64,000 nucleotides of DNA from Streptomyces atratus (GCF_900119365.1 NZ_FPJO01000001.1:648499-712498), one strand, 5' to 3'; shown: positions 42,179 through 51,312, counted from the stretch's first letter. A program made the numbers and translations. Notes: generated by a model not told the origin, from the sequence alone.

Positions 42179-42769
42179 ATGGCCGACATAGTCCGCGCTA
42201 CCGCCGCCGATGTCCCCGCACTCGCCGCCGTGCTCGCCAGTGCCTATGCCGAGGATCCCGTGTGGACCTGGCTGATGCCGCGCGACCGGGACCGGCGGCT
42301 GCGGCTGCTGTTCACCGCGCACCTGGCCCAGCAGGTCCCGGCCGGCCGGGTGTGGACCGATCCGGAGCGCACCGTCGCGGCGGTGTGGGCGGAGCCCGGG
42401 AAGTGGAAGCTGCCGGTGACGTACCTGCTGCGCAACGCGGGGCCGCTCGTACGCGCGACAGGGGCTCAACTCCCGCGTACAGCAGGGCGGTTGTTCGCCA
42501 TGGAGCACCGCCATCCGGCCGGTCCCGAGCACTGGTACGTCGAGTACATCGGCACCCGGGCGGACGCGCGCGGCACCGGGCGCGGGGCGCGGGTGCTGGG
42601 CGGGCTGCTGGAGCGGGCGGACGCGGACGGGCGGCGGGTCTTCCTGGAGTCCAGCAACCGCCGCAATCTCACCTTCTACCAGCGGCACGGCTTCGTCGTG
42701 CACGAGGAGATGACGTTCCGGTCCGGGCCGCCGATGTGGTCGATGTGGCGCCGGGACGACGGCCGGTAG
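42179..42769 (+). CDS. GNAT-family N-acetyltransferase
   Basis: A 196-residue cytoplasmic acyltransferase. Conserved acetyl-CoA pyrophosphate loop TRADARGTGRGARVLGGLLE (R/QxxGxG/A type) and the C-terminal strand-helix YQRHGFVVHEEMTF. N-terminus RATAADVPALAAVLASAYAE is the usual GNAT entry helix. Acceptor substrate unknown. Divergent from the DUF4157 gene, with about 150 bases between. Confidence 0.88.
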   Translation: MADIVRATAADVPALAAVLASAYAEDPVWTWLMPRDRDRRLRLLFTAHLAQQVPAGRVWTDPERTVAAVWAEPGKWKLPVTYLLRNAGPLVRATGAQLPRTAGRLFAMEHRHPAGPEHWYVEYIGTRADARGTGRGARVLGGLLERADADGRRVFLESSNRRNLTFYQRHGFVVHEEMTFRSGPPMWSMWRRDDGR

Positions 42770-42770
42770 G

Positions 42771-43427
42771 TCAGTCCGACAGTTCCCAGATCAGCACCTC
42801 GGCCGATCCGGTCGCCACCAGCTCCAGCCCTTCCTCGCCGGTGATCCGTACCGAGTCGCCCGGCTCCAGCTCCTCGTCGCCGATCCGTACGCCCCCGGCC
42901 ACCACATGGACGTACACCCGCGCCGCGTCCGGCAGCGCCGCCCGCTCCCCCGCGCCGAGCCTGCGCACATGGAGCAGCGCACCGGCCGCCGGGAGGGCGT
43001 ACGGGGTGGCGTCGGGGAGGCCGGGGACGATCGTGTACGAGGGTTCGCCGCCCGGTTCGAGCGGTGCCAGCCACATCTGGACGAACGTCAGCGGGGCCTC
43101 CCCGTCGTTGCGTTCGACGTGGCGCACGCCGGAGGCGGCGCTGAGGTGCTGGAGGTCACCGGGCCGTACGACCGTGGCGTGGCCGGTGGAGTCGCGGTGG
43201 GTCAGCTCGCCCTCGACGACCCAGGTGACGATCTCCGTATGGCTGTGGGGGTGTTCGTCGAACCCCGCGCCGGGTGCCAGACGCTCCGTGTTGCAGGCCA
43301 GGATCGGGCCGAAGCGCAGATTGTCCGGGTCGTAGAAGCCGCCGAAGGAGAAGGAGTGCCGGGACAGGATGCCGGCGTCCTGGTCCCCGCCCTGGAAGCG
43401 GTCCTCGGCGCGGTGTACGGAAATCAC
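42771..43427 (-). CDS. Pirin-family protein
   Basis: A 218-residue bicupin, GTG start. N-terminal cupin holds the metal ligands: GAGFDEHPHSHTEIVTWVVE (two His and Glu-like position) and the later His in GDLQHLSAASGVRHVE. Opening HSFSFGGFYDPDNLRFGPIL is the pirin hallmark. Bacterial pirins include quercetin 2,3-dioxygenases and redox-sensing regulators. Role here unknown. Convergent with the GNAT gene, whose stop is one base away. Confidence 0.92.
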   Translation of the reverse strand: MISVHRAEDRFQGGDQDAGILSRHSFSFGGFYDPDNLRFGPILACNTERLAPGAGFDEHPHSHTEIVTWVVEGELTHRDSTGHATVVRPGDLQHLSAASGVRHVERNDGEAPLTFVQMWLAPLEPGGEPSYTIVPGLPDATPYALPAAGALLHVRRLGAGERAALPDAARVYVHVVAGGVRIGDEELEPGDSVRITGEEGLELVATGSAEVLIWELSD

Positions 43428-43543
43428 CCGCCCACGGTAGCCGGGCGGGAGCGCGGGGGGATCCTCCGGCCGCTACCGGCCGGTACGACCCGCGGTCGCC
43501 CCGGCTCTCCGTGCCCGTGGCCCGATAGGGCAATCTTGTCTCC

Positions 43544-44743
43544 GTGCCCCGACCCGATCCTGAACAGCCCGCTGCGAACGCCGCCCACCTGCATGCCGCG
43601 ACCCTGAAACGCCTGGAACAGTCCTCCGGCAGGCTCGCCGCGAACGCGATCGCCCGCATGGACGAGTCGCTGCCGTGGTACCGGGCGATGCCACCGGAGA
43701 ACCGGTCCTGGATCGGCCTGGTGGCCCAGGCCGGTATCGCGGCGTTCACCGAGTGGTTCCGGCACCCGGAAACCCCGCAGGCCATCTCCACCGATGTGTT
43801 CGGAACGGCTCCGCGCGAGCTGACCCGGGCGATCACCCTGCGACAGACCGTCGAGATGGTGCGTACGACGATCGAGGTCATGGAGGCCGCGATCGAGGAG
43901 GTCGCCGCGCCCGGCGACGAGTCGGTGCTGCGCGAGGCGCTGCTCGTCTATGCCCGGGAGATCGCCTTCGCGACCGCCCAGGTGTACGCGCAGGCCGCCG
44001 AGGCGCGCGGCGCCTGGGACGCCCGGCTGGAATCGCTCGTGGTGAACGCGGTGCTGTCCGGCGAGGCCGACGAGGGCGCCGTGTCACGCGCCGCGGCGCT
44101 CGGCTGGAACTCCCCCGAGCACGTCTGCGTGGTGCTCGGCACCGCCCCGGACGGCGACAGCGAGCTGACCGTGGAGGCGATCAGGCGGGCCGCCCGGCAC
44201 GCCAAGCTCCAGGTCCTGACCGGGGTGCTCGGCAACCGCCTGGTGGTCATCGCGGGCGGCAGCGACAACCCGCTCCAGGTCGCGAAGGCGCTGATCGGCC
44301 CGTACGCGGCGGGCCCCGTGGTCGCCGGCCCCGTGGTGCCCGACCTGCTGGCGGCCACCCGGTCCGCGCAGGCCGCGGCCGCCGGACTCAGGGCGTGCGG
44401 TGCCTGGCAGGACGCCCCCCGGCCGGTGCTCGCCGACGATCTGCTGCCGGAGCGCGCGATGGCGGGCGACCCCGCCGCGCGGGACCAGTTGGTGGAGGAG
44501 ATCTACAGACCACTGGAAGAAGCGGGCTCCGCCCTGCTCGAAACCCTCAGTGTGTATCTGGAGCAGGCGAGCAGCCTGGAGGGCGCGGCCAGAATGCTCT
44601 TCGTCCACCCGAACACCGTGCGCTACCGGCTTCGACGTGTGACAGACGTCACCGGATGGTCCCCTTCCGACGTTCGCTCGGCGTTCACGCTGCGGATCGC
44701 CCTGATCCTGGGGCGCTTGGCCGCGAAAGATCCTCAGTCCTAG
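43544..44743 (+). CDS. fasR: FasR, activator of the fatty-acid synthase operon
   Basis: A 399-residue PucR/CdaR-type regulator, GTG start. N-terminal helical domain (PDPEQPAANAAHLHAATLKR; AGIAAFTEWFRHPETPQAIS), GGDEF-like middle domain (SPEHVCVVLGTAPDGDSELT) and C-terminal helix-turn-helix AARMLFVHPNTVRYRLRRVT-DVTGWSP. Its position directly upstream of fabD-fabH-acpP-fabF matches S. coelicolor FasR, the essential activator of that operon (Arabolaza and colleagues). The name rests on family and synteny. Confidence 0.93.
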   Translation: MPRPDPEQPAANAAHLHAATLKRLEQSSGRLAANAIARMDESLPWYRAMPPENRSWIGLVAQAGIAAFTEWFRHPETPQAISTDVFGTAPRELTRAITLRQTVEMVRTTIEVMEAAIEEVAAPGDESVLREALLVYAREIAFATAQVYAQAAEARGAWDARLESLVVNAVLSGEADEGAVSRAAALGWNSPEHVCVVLGTAPDGDSELTVEAIRRAARHAKLQVLTGVLGNRLVVIAGGSDNPLQVAKALIGPYAAGPVVAGPVVPDLLAATRSAQAAAAGLRACGAWQDAPRPVLADDLLPERAMAGDPAARDQLVEEIYRPLEEAGSALLETLSVYLEQASSLEGAARMLFVHPNTVRYRLRRVTDVTGWSPSDVRSAFTLRIALILGRLAAKDPQS

Positions 44744-44747
44744 ACTT

Positions 44748-44776
44748 TTGTCGGACATCAACAATTCCCCATACGG
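44748..44776 (+). promoter_or_regulatory. Likely fab operon promoter with FasR-type inverted repeat
   Basis: TTGTCG (44748-44753), 17 bases, ATACGG (44771-44776) is a good sigma-70-like promoter just after the fasR stop. Over the -35 lies an inverted arrangement TTGT-N9-ACAA (44748-44764) enclosing GTC-G-GAC. Activator binding at or above this site is expected, but the true FasR box cannot be fixed from one genome. Confidence 0.6.
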
Positions 44777-44832
44777 TTCTTCGTCCCTGTCCCCACGGGT
44801 GTTCCGGACCGTTCACAAGAGAGAGTGTGAGG

Positions 44833-45747
44833 GTGCTCGTACTCGTCGCTCCCGGCCAAGGCGCTCAGACGCCCGGCTTCCTGACTCCCTGGCTCGACCT
44901 CCCCGGTGCCGCCGACCGCATCGCGGCCTGGTCCGACGCCATCGGGCTCGACCTCGCCCACTACGGCACCAAGGCCGACGCGGACGAGATCCGTGACACC
45001 TCGGTGGCGCAGCCGCTGCTGGTGGCGGCCGGTCTGCTGTCCGCCGCCGCACTCGATGCGTCGCCGAACGTCGTCGCAGGTCACAGCGTTGGTGAGATCA
45101 CCGCAGCCGTCCTCGCCGGAGTCATCGGCGACGAGGCCGCGCTGCGTCTCGTACGGACCCGCGGGCTCGCCATGGCCGAGGCCGCGGCGGTCACCGAGAC
45201 CGGCATGGCGGCGCTGCTGGGCGGCGACCCCGATGTGTCGGTCGCACACCTGGAGAAGCTCGGGCTGACCCCGGCGAACGTCAACGGGGCGGGTCAGATC
45301 GTCGCCGCGGGCACCGCCGCGCAGATCGCCGCGCTGGTCGAGGACAAGCCCGAGGGCGTGCGCCGCGTGGTGCCCCTCAAGGTCGCCGGTGCCTTCCACA
45401 CGAGCCACATGGCCCCCGCCGTCGACCGGCTGCGCGAGGCCGCCGCGGAGCTGAAGCCCGCCGACCCGGCCGTGACATATGTCTCGAACGCCGACGGAAA
45501 GGCCGTCGCCACCGGCGACGAGGTCATCTCCCGGCTGGTCGGCCAGGTGGCCAGCCCGGTCCGCTGGGACCTGTGCATGGAGACGTTCAAGGAGCTGGGC
45601 GTCACGGCTCTCATCGAGGCCTGCCCCGGCGGCACCCTCACGGGGCTCGCCAAGCGCGCGCTGCCCGGTGTCCGGACGCTCGCGCTCAAGACCCCCGACG
45701 ACCTCGACGCGGCCCGCGCGCTCATCTCCGAGCACGCCGGCGCCTAA
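44833..45747 (+). CDS. fabD: Malonyl-CoA:ACP transacylase
   Basis: A 304-residue enzyme that loads malonyl from CoA onto ACP, the first committed step of type II fatty-acid synthesis. Starts at GTG 44833 (VLVLVAPGQGAQTPGFLTPW), the form known in Streptomyces; a GTG two codons earlier is also in frame. Nucleophile Ser85 in VVAGHSVGEITAAVLAGVIG, conserved Arg in RLVRTRGLAMAEAAA, and the catalytic His in VAGAFHTSHMAPAVDRLR. First gene of the fabDHPF operon, 14 bases before fabH. Confidence 0.96.
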   Translation: MLVLVAPGQGAQTPGFLTPWLDLPGAADRIAAWSDAIGLDLAHYGTKADADEIRDTSVAQPLLVAAGLLSAAALDASPNVVAGHSVGEITAAVLAGVIGDEAALRLVRTRGLAMAEAAAVTETGMAALLGGDPDVSVAHLEKLGLTPANVNGAGQIVAAGTAAQIAALVEDKPEGVRRVVPLKVAGAFHTSHMAPAVDRLREAAAELKPADPAVTYVSNADGKAVATGDEVISRLVGQVASPVRWDLCMETFKELGVTALIEACPGGTLTGLAKRALPGVRTLALKTPDDLDAARALISEHAGA

Positions 45748-45760
45748 GGAGCCCGAGAGA

Positions 45761-46762
45761 ATGTCGAAGATCAAGCCCAGCCAGGGCGCCCCGTACGCAC
45801 GGATCATGGGTGTCGGCGGCTACCGCCCGACCCGTGTCGTGCCCAACGAGGTGATCCTCGAGACGATCGACTCGTCCGACGAGTGGATCCGTTCGCGCTC
45901 CGGTATCGCCACCCGCCACTGGGCCTCCGAGGAGGAGACCGTGGCCGCGATGTCCGTCGAGGCGTCCGGCAAGGCCATCGCGGACGCCGGGATCACGCCC
46001 GAGCAGATCGGCGCCGTGGTCGTCTCCACCGTCTCGCACTTCAAGCAGACCCCGGCCATCGCGACCGAGATCGCCCACCTGGTCGGTGCGGGCAAGCCCG
46101 CCGCCTTCGACATCTCGGCCGGCTGCGCGGGCTTCGGCTACGGGCTGACCCTCGCCAAGGGCATGATCGTCGAGGGCTCGGCGGAGTACGTGCTCGTCAT
46201 CGGCGTGGAGCGGCTCAGCGACCTCACCGACAAGGAGGACCGCGCGACGGCCTTCCTCTTCGGCGACGGCGCCGGCGCGGTCATCGTCGGCCCCTCCAAG
46301 GTGCCCGCCATTGGCCCGACCATCTGGGGCTCCGAGGGCGACAAGTCCGAGACCATCAAGCAGACCGTGGCGTGGGACGAGTTCCACGCCGAACGCCCGG
46401 AGAAGTTCCCGGCCATCACGCAGGAGGGCCAGGCGGTGTTCCGCTGGGCCGTCTTCGAGATGGCGAAGGTCGCCCAGCAGGCGCTGGACGCGGCCGGGAT
46501 CGCCCCGGAAGACCTGGACGTCTTCATTCCGCACCAGGCCAACATGCGGATCATCGACTCGATGGTGAAGACCCTGAAGCTGCCGGAGAACGTCACCGTC
46601 GCCCGCGACGTGGAGACCACCGGCAACACCTCCGCCGCCTCGATTCCGCTCGCAATGGAGCGGCTCCTGGCGACCGGTCAGGCGAAGAGCGGCGACACCG
46701 CGCTCGTCATCGGCTTCGGGGCGGGTCTCGTCTACGCCGCGACGGTCGTTACCCTCCCCTAG
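45761..46762 (+). CDS. fabH: Beta-ketoacyl-ACP synthase III
   Basis: A 333-residue condensing enzyme that starts chains from acyl-CoA and malonyl-ACP; in Streptomyces it accepts branched starters. Catalytic triad: Cys122 in AFDISAGCAGFGYG, His in FIPHQANMRIIDSMV, and Asn in ETTGNTSAASIPLAME. The start, ATG 45761, has GGAGC...GAGAGA upstream. It overlaps nothing and is spaced normally before acpP. Full family length. Confidence 0.97.
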   Translation: MSKIKPSQGAPYARIMGVGGYRPTRVVPNEVILETIDSSDEWIRSRSGIATRHWASEEETVAAMSVEASGKAIADAGITPEQIGAVVVSTVSHFKQTPAIATEIAHLVGAGKPAAFDISAGCAGFGYGLTLAKGMIVEGSAEYVLVIGVERLSDLTDKEDRATAFLFGDGAGAVIVGPSKVPAIGPTIWGSEGDKSETIKQTVAWDEFHAERPEKFPAITQEGQAVFRWAVFEMAKVAQQALDAAGIAPEDLDVFIPHQANMRIIDSMVKTLKLPENVTVARDVETTGNTSAASIPLAMERLLATGQAKSGDTALVIGFGAGLVYAATVVTLP

Positions 46763-46825
46763 GCACACCAGGCCGTTTCGGCCCGTACGCCCCAACCTGC
46801 AGATAAACATCGAAGGAGCGCCAAC

Positions 46826-47074
46826 ATGGCCGCCACTCAGGAAGAGATCGTCAAGGGTCTCGCCGAGATCGTCAACGAGATCGCCGGTATCCCGGTCGAG
46901 GACGTCCAGCTGGACAAGTCCTTCACCGACGACCTGGACGTCGACTCGCTGTCCATGGTCGAGGTCGTCGTCGCCGCCGAGGAGCGCTTCGACGTCAAGA
47001 TCCCCGACGAGGACGTCAAGAACCTCAAGACGGTCGGCGACGCTGCCGACTACATCCTCAAGCACCAGGGCTGA
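46826..47074 (+). CDS. acpP: Acyl carrier protein
   Basis: An 82-residue acidic protein, ATG with AAGGAG upstream. Four-helix ACP fold with phosphopantetheine site DDLDVDSLSMVEVVVAAEE (Ser41). Begins MAATQEEIVKGLAEIVNEIA and ends DAADYILKHQG. Being inside the fab operon identifies it as the primary fatty-acid ACP rather than a polyketide carrier. Confidence 0.97.
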   Translation: MAATQEEIVKGLAEIVNEIAGIPVEDVQLDKSFTDDLDVDSLSMVEVVVAAEERFDVKIPDEDVKNLKTVGDAADYILKHQG

Positions 47075-47151
47075 TCAGGCCTGCACCTGTGTCGCCACCC
47101 GGCGGTGGCGCCGCTGATTCACGACCCTCTACACGTGGAGAAGATTTTCCA

Positions 47152-48414
47152 GTGAACTCGACCAATCGCACCGTGGTCGTCACCGGTATCGGCGCAACCA
47201 CTCCGCTGGGTGGCGACTCGGCGTCGACCTGGGAAGGTCTGATGGCCGGCCGTTCCGGCGTCAAGCCTCTCGAGGGCGAACGTTTCGCCGAACTGCCCGT
47301 CCGGATCGCCGCCCTCGCGGCCGTCGACCCGGGCGACGTCCTGCCCCGTCCGCTCGCCCGCAAGCTGGACCGCTCGGCGCAGTTCGCGGTGATCGCGGCC
47401 CGCGAGGCCTGGGCGGACGCCGGTTTCACCGGCAAGGCCGGCGAGGACGAGAACATCCGGCCCGAGCGACTGGGCTCGGTCATCGCCTCCGGCATCGGCG
47501 GCGTGATCACCCTGCTCGACCAGTACGACGTGCTCAAGGAGAAGGGCGTACGCCGCGTCTCCCCGCACACCGTGCCCATGCTCATGCCCAACGGCCCGGC
47601 GGCCAACGTCGGCCTTGAGGTCAACGCCCAGGCCGGTGTCCACACCCCGGTCTCCGCCTGCGCCTCGGGCGCCGAGGCGATCGGGTACGCCGTCGAGATG
47701 ATCCGCACCGGCCGCGCCGACGTGGTCCTCGCCGGTGGCACCGAGGCGGCGATCCACCCGCTGCCGATCGCGGCGTTCGCCAACATGATGGCGATGTCCA
47801 AGAACAACGAGGAGCCCGAGAAGGCCTCCCGTCCGTACGACACCGGCCGTGACGGCTTCGTCCTCGGCGAGGGCGCCGGAGTGGTCGTCCTGGAGTCCGC
47901 GGAGCACGCCGCGGCGCGTGGCGCCAAGGTCTACTGCGAGGTGCTGGGCCAGGGGCTGTCCGCGGACGCCCACCACATCGCGCAGCCCGAGCCGACCGGC
48001 CGCGGGATCGCCGCCGCGATGCAGAACCTGCTGGACCAGACGGACCTCAAGCCGTCCGAGGTCGTGCACCTCAACGCGCACGCCACGTCGACGCCGCAGG
48101 GCGATGTCGCGGAGCTGAAGGCCCTGCGCAAGATCCTGGGCGACGACCTCGACCATGTCGCGATCTCCGCGACGAAGTCGATGACCGGTCACCTCCTCGG
48201 TGGCGCGGGCGGCATCGAGACCGTCGCGACGGTCCTGGCGCTGCACCACCGGACGGCTCCGCCCACGATCAACGTGGAGCACCTCGACGAGGCCGTGGAG
48301 GCGGACATCGTGCGCGACGAGCCCCGGCCGCTGCCGGAGGGTTCGATCGCCGCGATCAACAACTCGTTCGGGTTCGGCGGACACAACGTGGTTCTGGCGT
48401 TCCGCAGCGTCTGA
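47152..48414 (+). CDS. fabF: Beta-ketoacyl-ACP synthase II
   Basis: A 420-residue elongating condensing enzyme, GTG start with GGAGAAG eight bases upstream. Active site Cys170 in TPVSACASGAEAIGYAVEMI, first His in VVHLNAHATSTPQGD and second in SATKSMTGHLLGGAGGIE. C-terminal NNSFGFGGHNVVLAF. Elongates acyl-ACP with malonyl-ACP. Last gene of the operon; a strong terminator follows. Confidence 0.97.
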   Translation: MNSTNRTVVVTGIGATTPLGGDSASTWEGLMAGRSGVKPLEGERFAELPVRIAALAAVDPGDVLPRPLARKLDRSAQFAVIAAREAWADAGFTGKAGEDENIRPERLGSVIASGIGGVITLLDQYDVLKEKGVRRVSPHTVPMLMPNGPAANVGLEVNAQAGVHTPVSACASGAEAIGYAVEMIRTGRADVVLAGGTEAAIHPLPIAAFANMMAMSKNNEEPEKASRPYDTGRDGFVLGEGAGVVVLESAEHAAARGAKVYCEVLGQGLSADAHHIAQPEPTGRGIAAAMQNLLDQTDLKPSEVVHLNAHATSTPQGDVAELKALRKILGDDLDHVAISATKSMTGHLLGGAGGIETVATVLALHHRTAPPTINVEHLDEAVEADIVRDEPRPLPEGSIAAINNSFGFGGHNVVLAFRSV

Positions 48415-48438
48415 CCTGCGATCCGCAGTCCTGGTACG

Positions 48439-48477
48439 ACGAGGCCCGCCCTCCCCTCTCGGGAAGGCGGGCCTCGT
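48439..48477 (+). terminator. 12-bp hairpin ending the fab operon
   Basis: ACGAGGCCCGCC and GGCGGGCCTCGT pair perfectly around a 15-base loop, 25 bases past fabF. Confidence 0.8.
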
Positions 48478-48489
48478 TCGCTGCGTTTC

Positions 48490-48537
48490 GGGGGCTTCGC
48501 CCCCGGACCCCCGCTCCTCGATCGCCGGAGGGGCTGA
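48490..48537. repeat. Streptomyces-type intergenic palindromic repeat
   Basis: GGGGGCTTCGCCCCCGGACC followed by CCCGCTCCTC, GATCGCCGGAGGGGCTGA. This GGGGGCTTCGCCCCC-type hairpin plus the CCGGAGGGGC tail recurs in intergenic regions of many Streptomyces genomes (general knowledge). It lies between convergent fabF and DUF3145. Confidence 0.65.
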
Positions 48538-48548
48538 ACTCCGCGCCG

Positions 48549-49043
48549 TCACACCACCTGGTGCAGCCACCGCACCGGCGCGCCCTCGCCCGCGTGGCGG
48601 AAGGACTCCAGTTCGTCGTCCCACGGCTTGCCGAGCAGTTTGGCGATCTCGGCCTCCAGGTCGGTCTCGCCCCGGACGGACCTGGCCAGCGCCGCCCGCA
48701 GCCGGTCCTCGGGAACCAGGATGTCGCCGTGCATGCCGGTGACGGCGTGGAAGATGCCGAGGCCGGGCGTGGAGCTGTAGCGCTCGCCCTCCGACGTGGA
48801 GCTCGGCTCCGCCGTCACCTCGAAACGCAGCAGGTCCCAGCCCCGCAGCGCGGAGGCGAGCTTGGACGCCGTGCCGGGGCGGGCCTGCCAGGAGAACTCG
48901 GACCGCCAGGTGCCGGGTGCGGCAGGCTGTCTGATCCAGTCCAGCTGGACCCGCACACCGAGGACACCGCCCACCGCCCATTCGACATGGGGGCAGAGCG
49001 CGCGCGGTGCGGAGTGAACGTACAGAACTCCACGTGTCGTCAC
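48549..49043 (-). CDS. DUF3145-family protein
   Basis: A 164-residue actinobacterial protein: MTTRGVLYVHSAPRALCPHV, EWAVGGVLGVRVQLDWIRQP, GLGIFHAVTGMHGDILVPED and AKLLGKPWDDELESFRHAGE, ending VRWLHQVV. These blocks define DUF3145. No enzymatic motif or membrane segment. It commonly follows fabF in actinobacteria, so it may be linked to lipid metabolism, but it is on the opposite strand here. Confidence 0.93.
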   Translation of the reverse strand: MTTRGVLYVHSAPRALCPHVEWAVGGVLGVRVQLDWIRQPAAPGTWRSEFSWQARPGTASKLASALRGWDLLRFEVTAEPSSTSEGERYSSTPGLGIFHAVTGMHGDILVPEDRLRAALARSVRGETDLEAEIAKLLGKPWDDELESFRHAGEGAPVRWLHQVV

Positions 49044-49393
49044 CGGGACCTCCAGTGTGGGACGAAGTTCGCCTTCCCCAGCGGTCTCGCGCCCGTACCG
49101 TCTCTTCTCGGCCGGATCCCGAGGTTGTCATCAGTAAACAGCATCGGGGTGAAACTCCTGAAAAGGGACAGTATGTGACGTGATGTGATTTCCTGAAAGC
49201 CACCCGAGTGGAGCCGGGCGGGGGAACGCGCCGCTGGTTCGACGAGGAAAAGCTACCGCGCGGCGGGGTCCCAGGTGTGACGTACGGTCGGTCCCGGGCC
49301 CATCATTCGCTCAGCTTTCACTCGCCGGAGCGGCCGGGCCTTCCGACCGGTGCCACCAGGGGTTGCCGGGGGCATGACCGAGGGGACCAAGGG
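49044..49393. other. Intergenic region upstream of DUF3145 and the SGNH lipoprotein
   Basis: 350 bases between divergent genes with no supported coding frame. It includes an AT-richer stretch around 49130-49190 (CATCAGTAAACAGCATCGG) suitable for promoters, but I cannot assign -35/-10 elements. Confidence 0.5.
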
Positions 49394-50302
49394 ATGCAGG
49401 ATCGTTCCGCCCGCCGCCGTTCGCGTACCGCGGCCGCCCTCCTGGCGGCGGTCTCGGTGCTCGGCACGGCCGTGCTGACGGGCTGTGACTCCGGGCCTGA
49501 GGGGACGACGAAGGGGGCGGTCGCGCAGCCTTCGGCCAGGCCGGGCCCGGTCTGGGACCGCGAGCCGGGTTCGGTGGCCGCCGTCGGCGACTCCATCACC
49601 CGCGGCTTCGACGCCTGTTCGGTGCTGGCGGACTGCCCCGAGGTCTCCTGGGCGACCGGCACGGACCGCGAGGTGCGCAGCCTGGCCGTGCGGCTGCTCG
49701 GTGAGTCGGGGGCCGCCTCGCGCAGCTGGAACCACGCCGAGACGGGCGCCAGGATCGCGCAGTTGCCGGAGCAGATGGCGCTGGCCGCGAAGGAGAAGCC
49801 CGATCTGGTGACGGTGATGATCGGCGCCAATGACGCCTGCCGGGACTCGGCGCGGTACATGACGCCGGTGGCTGATTTCCTCGCTTCGTTCGAGGCGTCG
49901 ATGCGTCAGCTGCGGGCCGGGGCGCCCAAGGCGCAGGTGTACGTGTCGAGCGTGCCGGACCTCAAGCGGCTCTGGTCGACGGGGCGCGGCAACGCGCTGG
50001 GCAAGCAGGTCTGGAAGCTGGGGATCTGTCAGTCGATGCTGGGCGACGCGGACGACATGAGCGCGCGGGCGGCGGACCGGCGCGCATCGGTGCAGGAACG
50101 GGTCGTGGCGTACAACAAGGTGCTCCAGGAGGTCTGTGCGAAGGACCGGCGCTGCCGTTACGACGGCGGGGCGGTCTTCGACTACCCGTTCACCGGCAGG
50201 CAGCTCAGCCAGTGGGACTGGTTCCATCCGGGGCGTGACGGGCAGGCGAGGCTGGCGGAGATCGCGTACCGCAATGTCACCGCCGCCCGGCCTCCCGCGT
50301 AA
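49394..50302 (+). CDS. SGNH/GDSL-type lipoprotein hydrolase
   Basis: A 302-residue exported lipid-anchored esterase; the ATG at 49394 has GAGGGG upstream. Signal peptide RSRTAAALLAAVSVLGTAVL with lipobox LTGC. SGNH blocks in order: VAAVGDSITRGFDAC (Ser), ETGARIAQLPEQMA (Gly), VTVMIGANDACRDS (Asn) and QWDWFHPGRDGQARLA (Asp and His). Four further cysteines suggest disulfides. Substrate (lipid, acetylated sugar) unknown. Confidence 0.93.
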   Translation: MQDRSARRRSRTAAALLAAVSVLGTAVLTGCDSGPEGTTKGAVAQPSARPGPVWDREPGSVAAVGDSITRGFDACSVLADCPEVSWATGTDREVRSLAVRLLGESGAASRSWNHAETGARIAQLPEQMALAAKEKPDLVTVMIGANDACRDSARYMTPVADFLASFEASMRQLRAGAPKAQVYVSSVPDLKRLWSTGRGNALGKQVWKLGICQSMLGDADDMSARAADRRASVQERVVAYNKVLQEVCAKDRRCRYDGGAVFDYPFTGRQLSQWDWFHPGRDGQARLAEIAYRNVTAARPPA

Positions 50303-50313
50303 GGTCCGTGATC

Positions 50314-51312
50314 ATGGTCACTGGTTCGGGCACGGCGATGCGTACGGAAGACTTCGGTACCCTCGCGGACGGCAGCCGGGTACACCGATGGACGCTGGAA
50401 CGGGACGGTACGCGGGTGCGCGTGCTGACGTACGGCGGCATCGTGCAGTCGGTCGAGGTGCCGGACCGGGACGGGGTGCGGGCCCAGGTCGCGCTCGGGC
50501 TGCCGGACCTGGCCGGGTACCAGGCGTTTCCCGGCCCGTACTTCGGCGCGCTGGTCGGGCGGTACGCGAACCGGATCGGCGGGGCCCGCTTCGAGCTGGA
50601 CGGGCGCACGCACCGGCTGACGCCGAACGAGGGGCGCAACCAGGTGCACGGCGGGGCCAGGGGCTTCGACAAGCGCGTGTGGCGGGCGCGGGAGGTCGCC
50701 GAGGGTGTGGAGCTCTCGCTGGTCTCGGAGGACGGCGAGGAGGGCTTCCCGGGCCGTCTCGCGGTGTCGGCGGCCTACACCCTGGACGAGGGCGGGGCGC
50801 TGCGGATCGCGTACCGGGCGACGACCGACGCCCCGACGGTGCTGAACCCGACGAACCACACGTACTGGAACCTCGCGGGCGCCGGCAGCGGCAGCGCGCT
50901 CGGGCAGACGCTGCGGATCGCGGCCGGGCGGATCACCCCGGCGGACGCCGAGTCGCTGCCCACGGGCGGGTTCCTGCCGGTGGACGGGACCCGGTTCGAC
51001 TTCCGTGAGCCGCGGCCGGTCGGTGCGGGCTACGACCACAACTTCGTGCTGGACGCGGCGGGAACGGGCCCGGCGGCCGAGCTGTACGACGCGGCCTCGG
51101 GGCGCGTGCTGACCGTGACGACGACGGAGCCGGGGCTCCAGCTGTACACGGCGGACCACTTCGACGGGCGGCCGTTCGGCCCGTGCGCCGGGATCGCGCT
51201 GGAGACCCAGCACTTCCCCGACTCCCCGAACCGGCCCGGGTTCCCGAGCACGGTGCTGCGGCCGGGCGAGGAGTTCGTCTCGACGACCGTGTACGGATTC
51301 ACGGTGCGCTGA
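50314..51312 (+). CDS. galM: Aldose 1-epimerase (galactose mutarotase)
   Basis: A 332-residue enzyme; the ATG at 50314 has AAGG nine bases upstream; a GTG two codons earlier is also possible. Converts alpha and beta anomers of aldoses. Signature residues: GRYANRIGGARFELDG (Asn-Arg), NQVHGGARGFDKRVWRA (His), PTNHTYWNLAG (His) and the late acid/base region FGPCAGIALETQHFPDSPNR (Glu). Cytoplasmic, full length. Lies tail to tail with the GH3 gene, which would release the glucose it acts on. Confidence 0.94.
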   Translation: MVTGSGTAMRTEDFGTLADGSRVHRWTLERDGTRVRVLTYGGIVQSVEVPDRDGVRAQVALGLPDLAGYQAFPGPYFGALVGRYANRIGGARFELDGRTHRLTPNEGRNQVHGGARGFDKRVWRAREVAEGVELSLVSEDGEEGFPGRLAVSAAYTLDEGGALRIAYRATTDAPTVLNPTNHTYWNLAGAGSGSALGQTLRIAAGRITPADAESLPTGGFLPVDGTRFDFREPRPVGAGYDHNFVLDAAGTGPAAELYDAASGRVLTVTTTEPGLQLYTADHFDGRPFGPCAGIALETQHFPDSPNRPGFPSTVLRPGEEFVSTTVYGFTVR

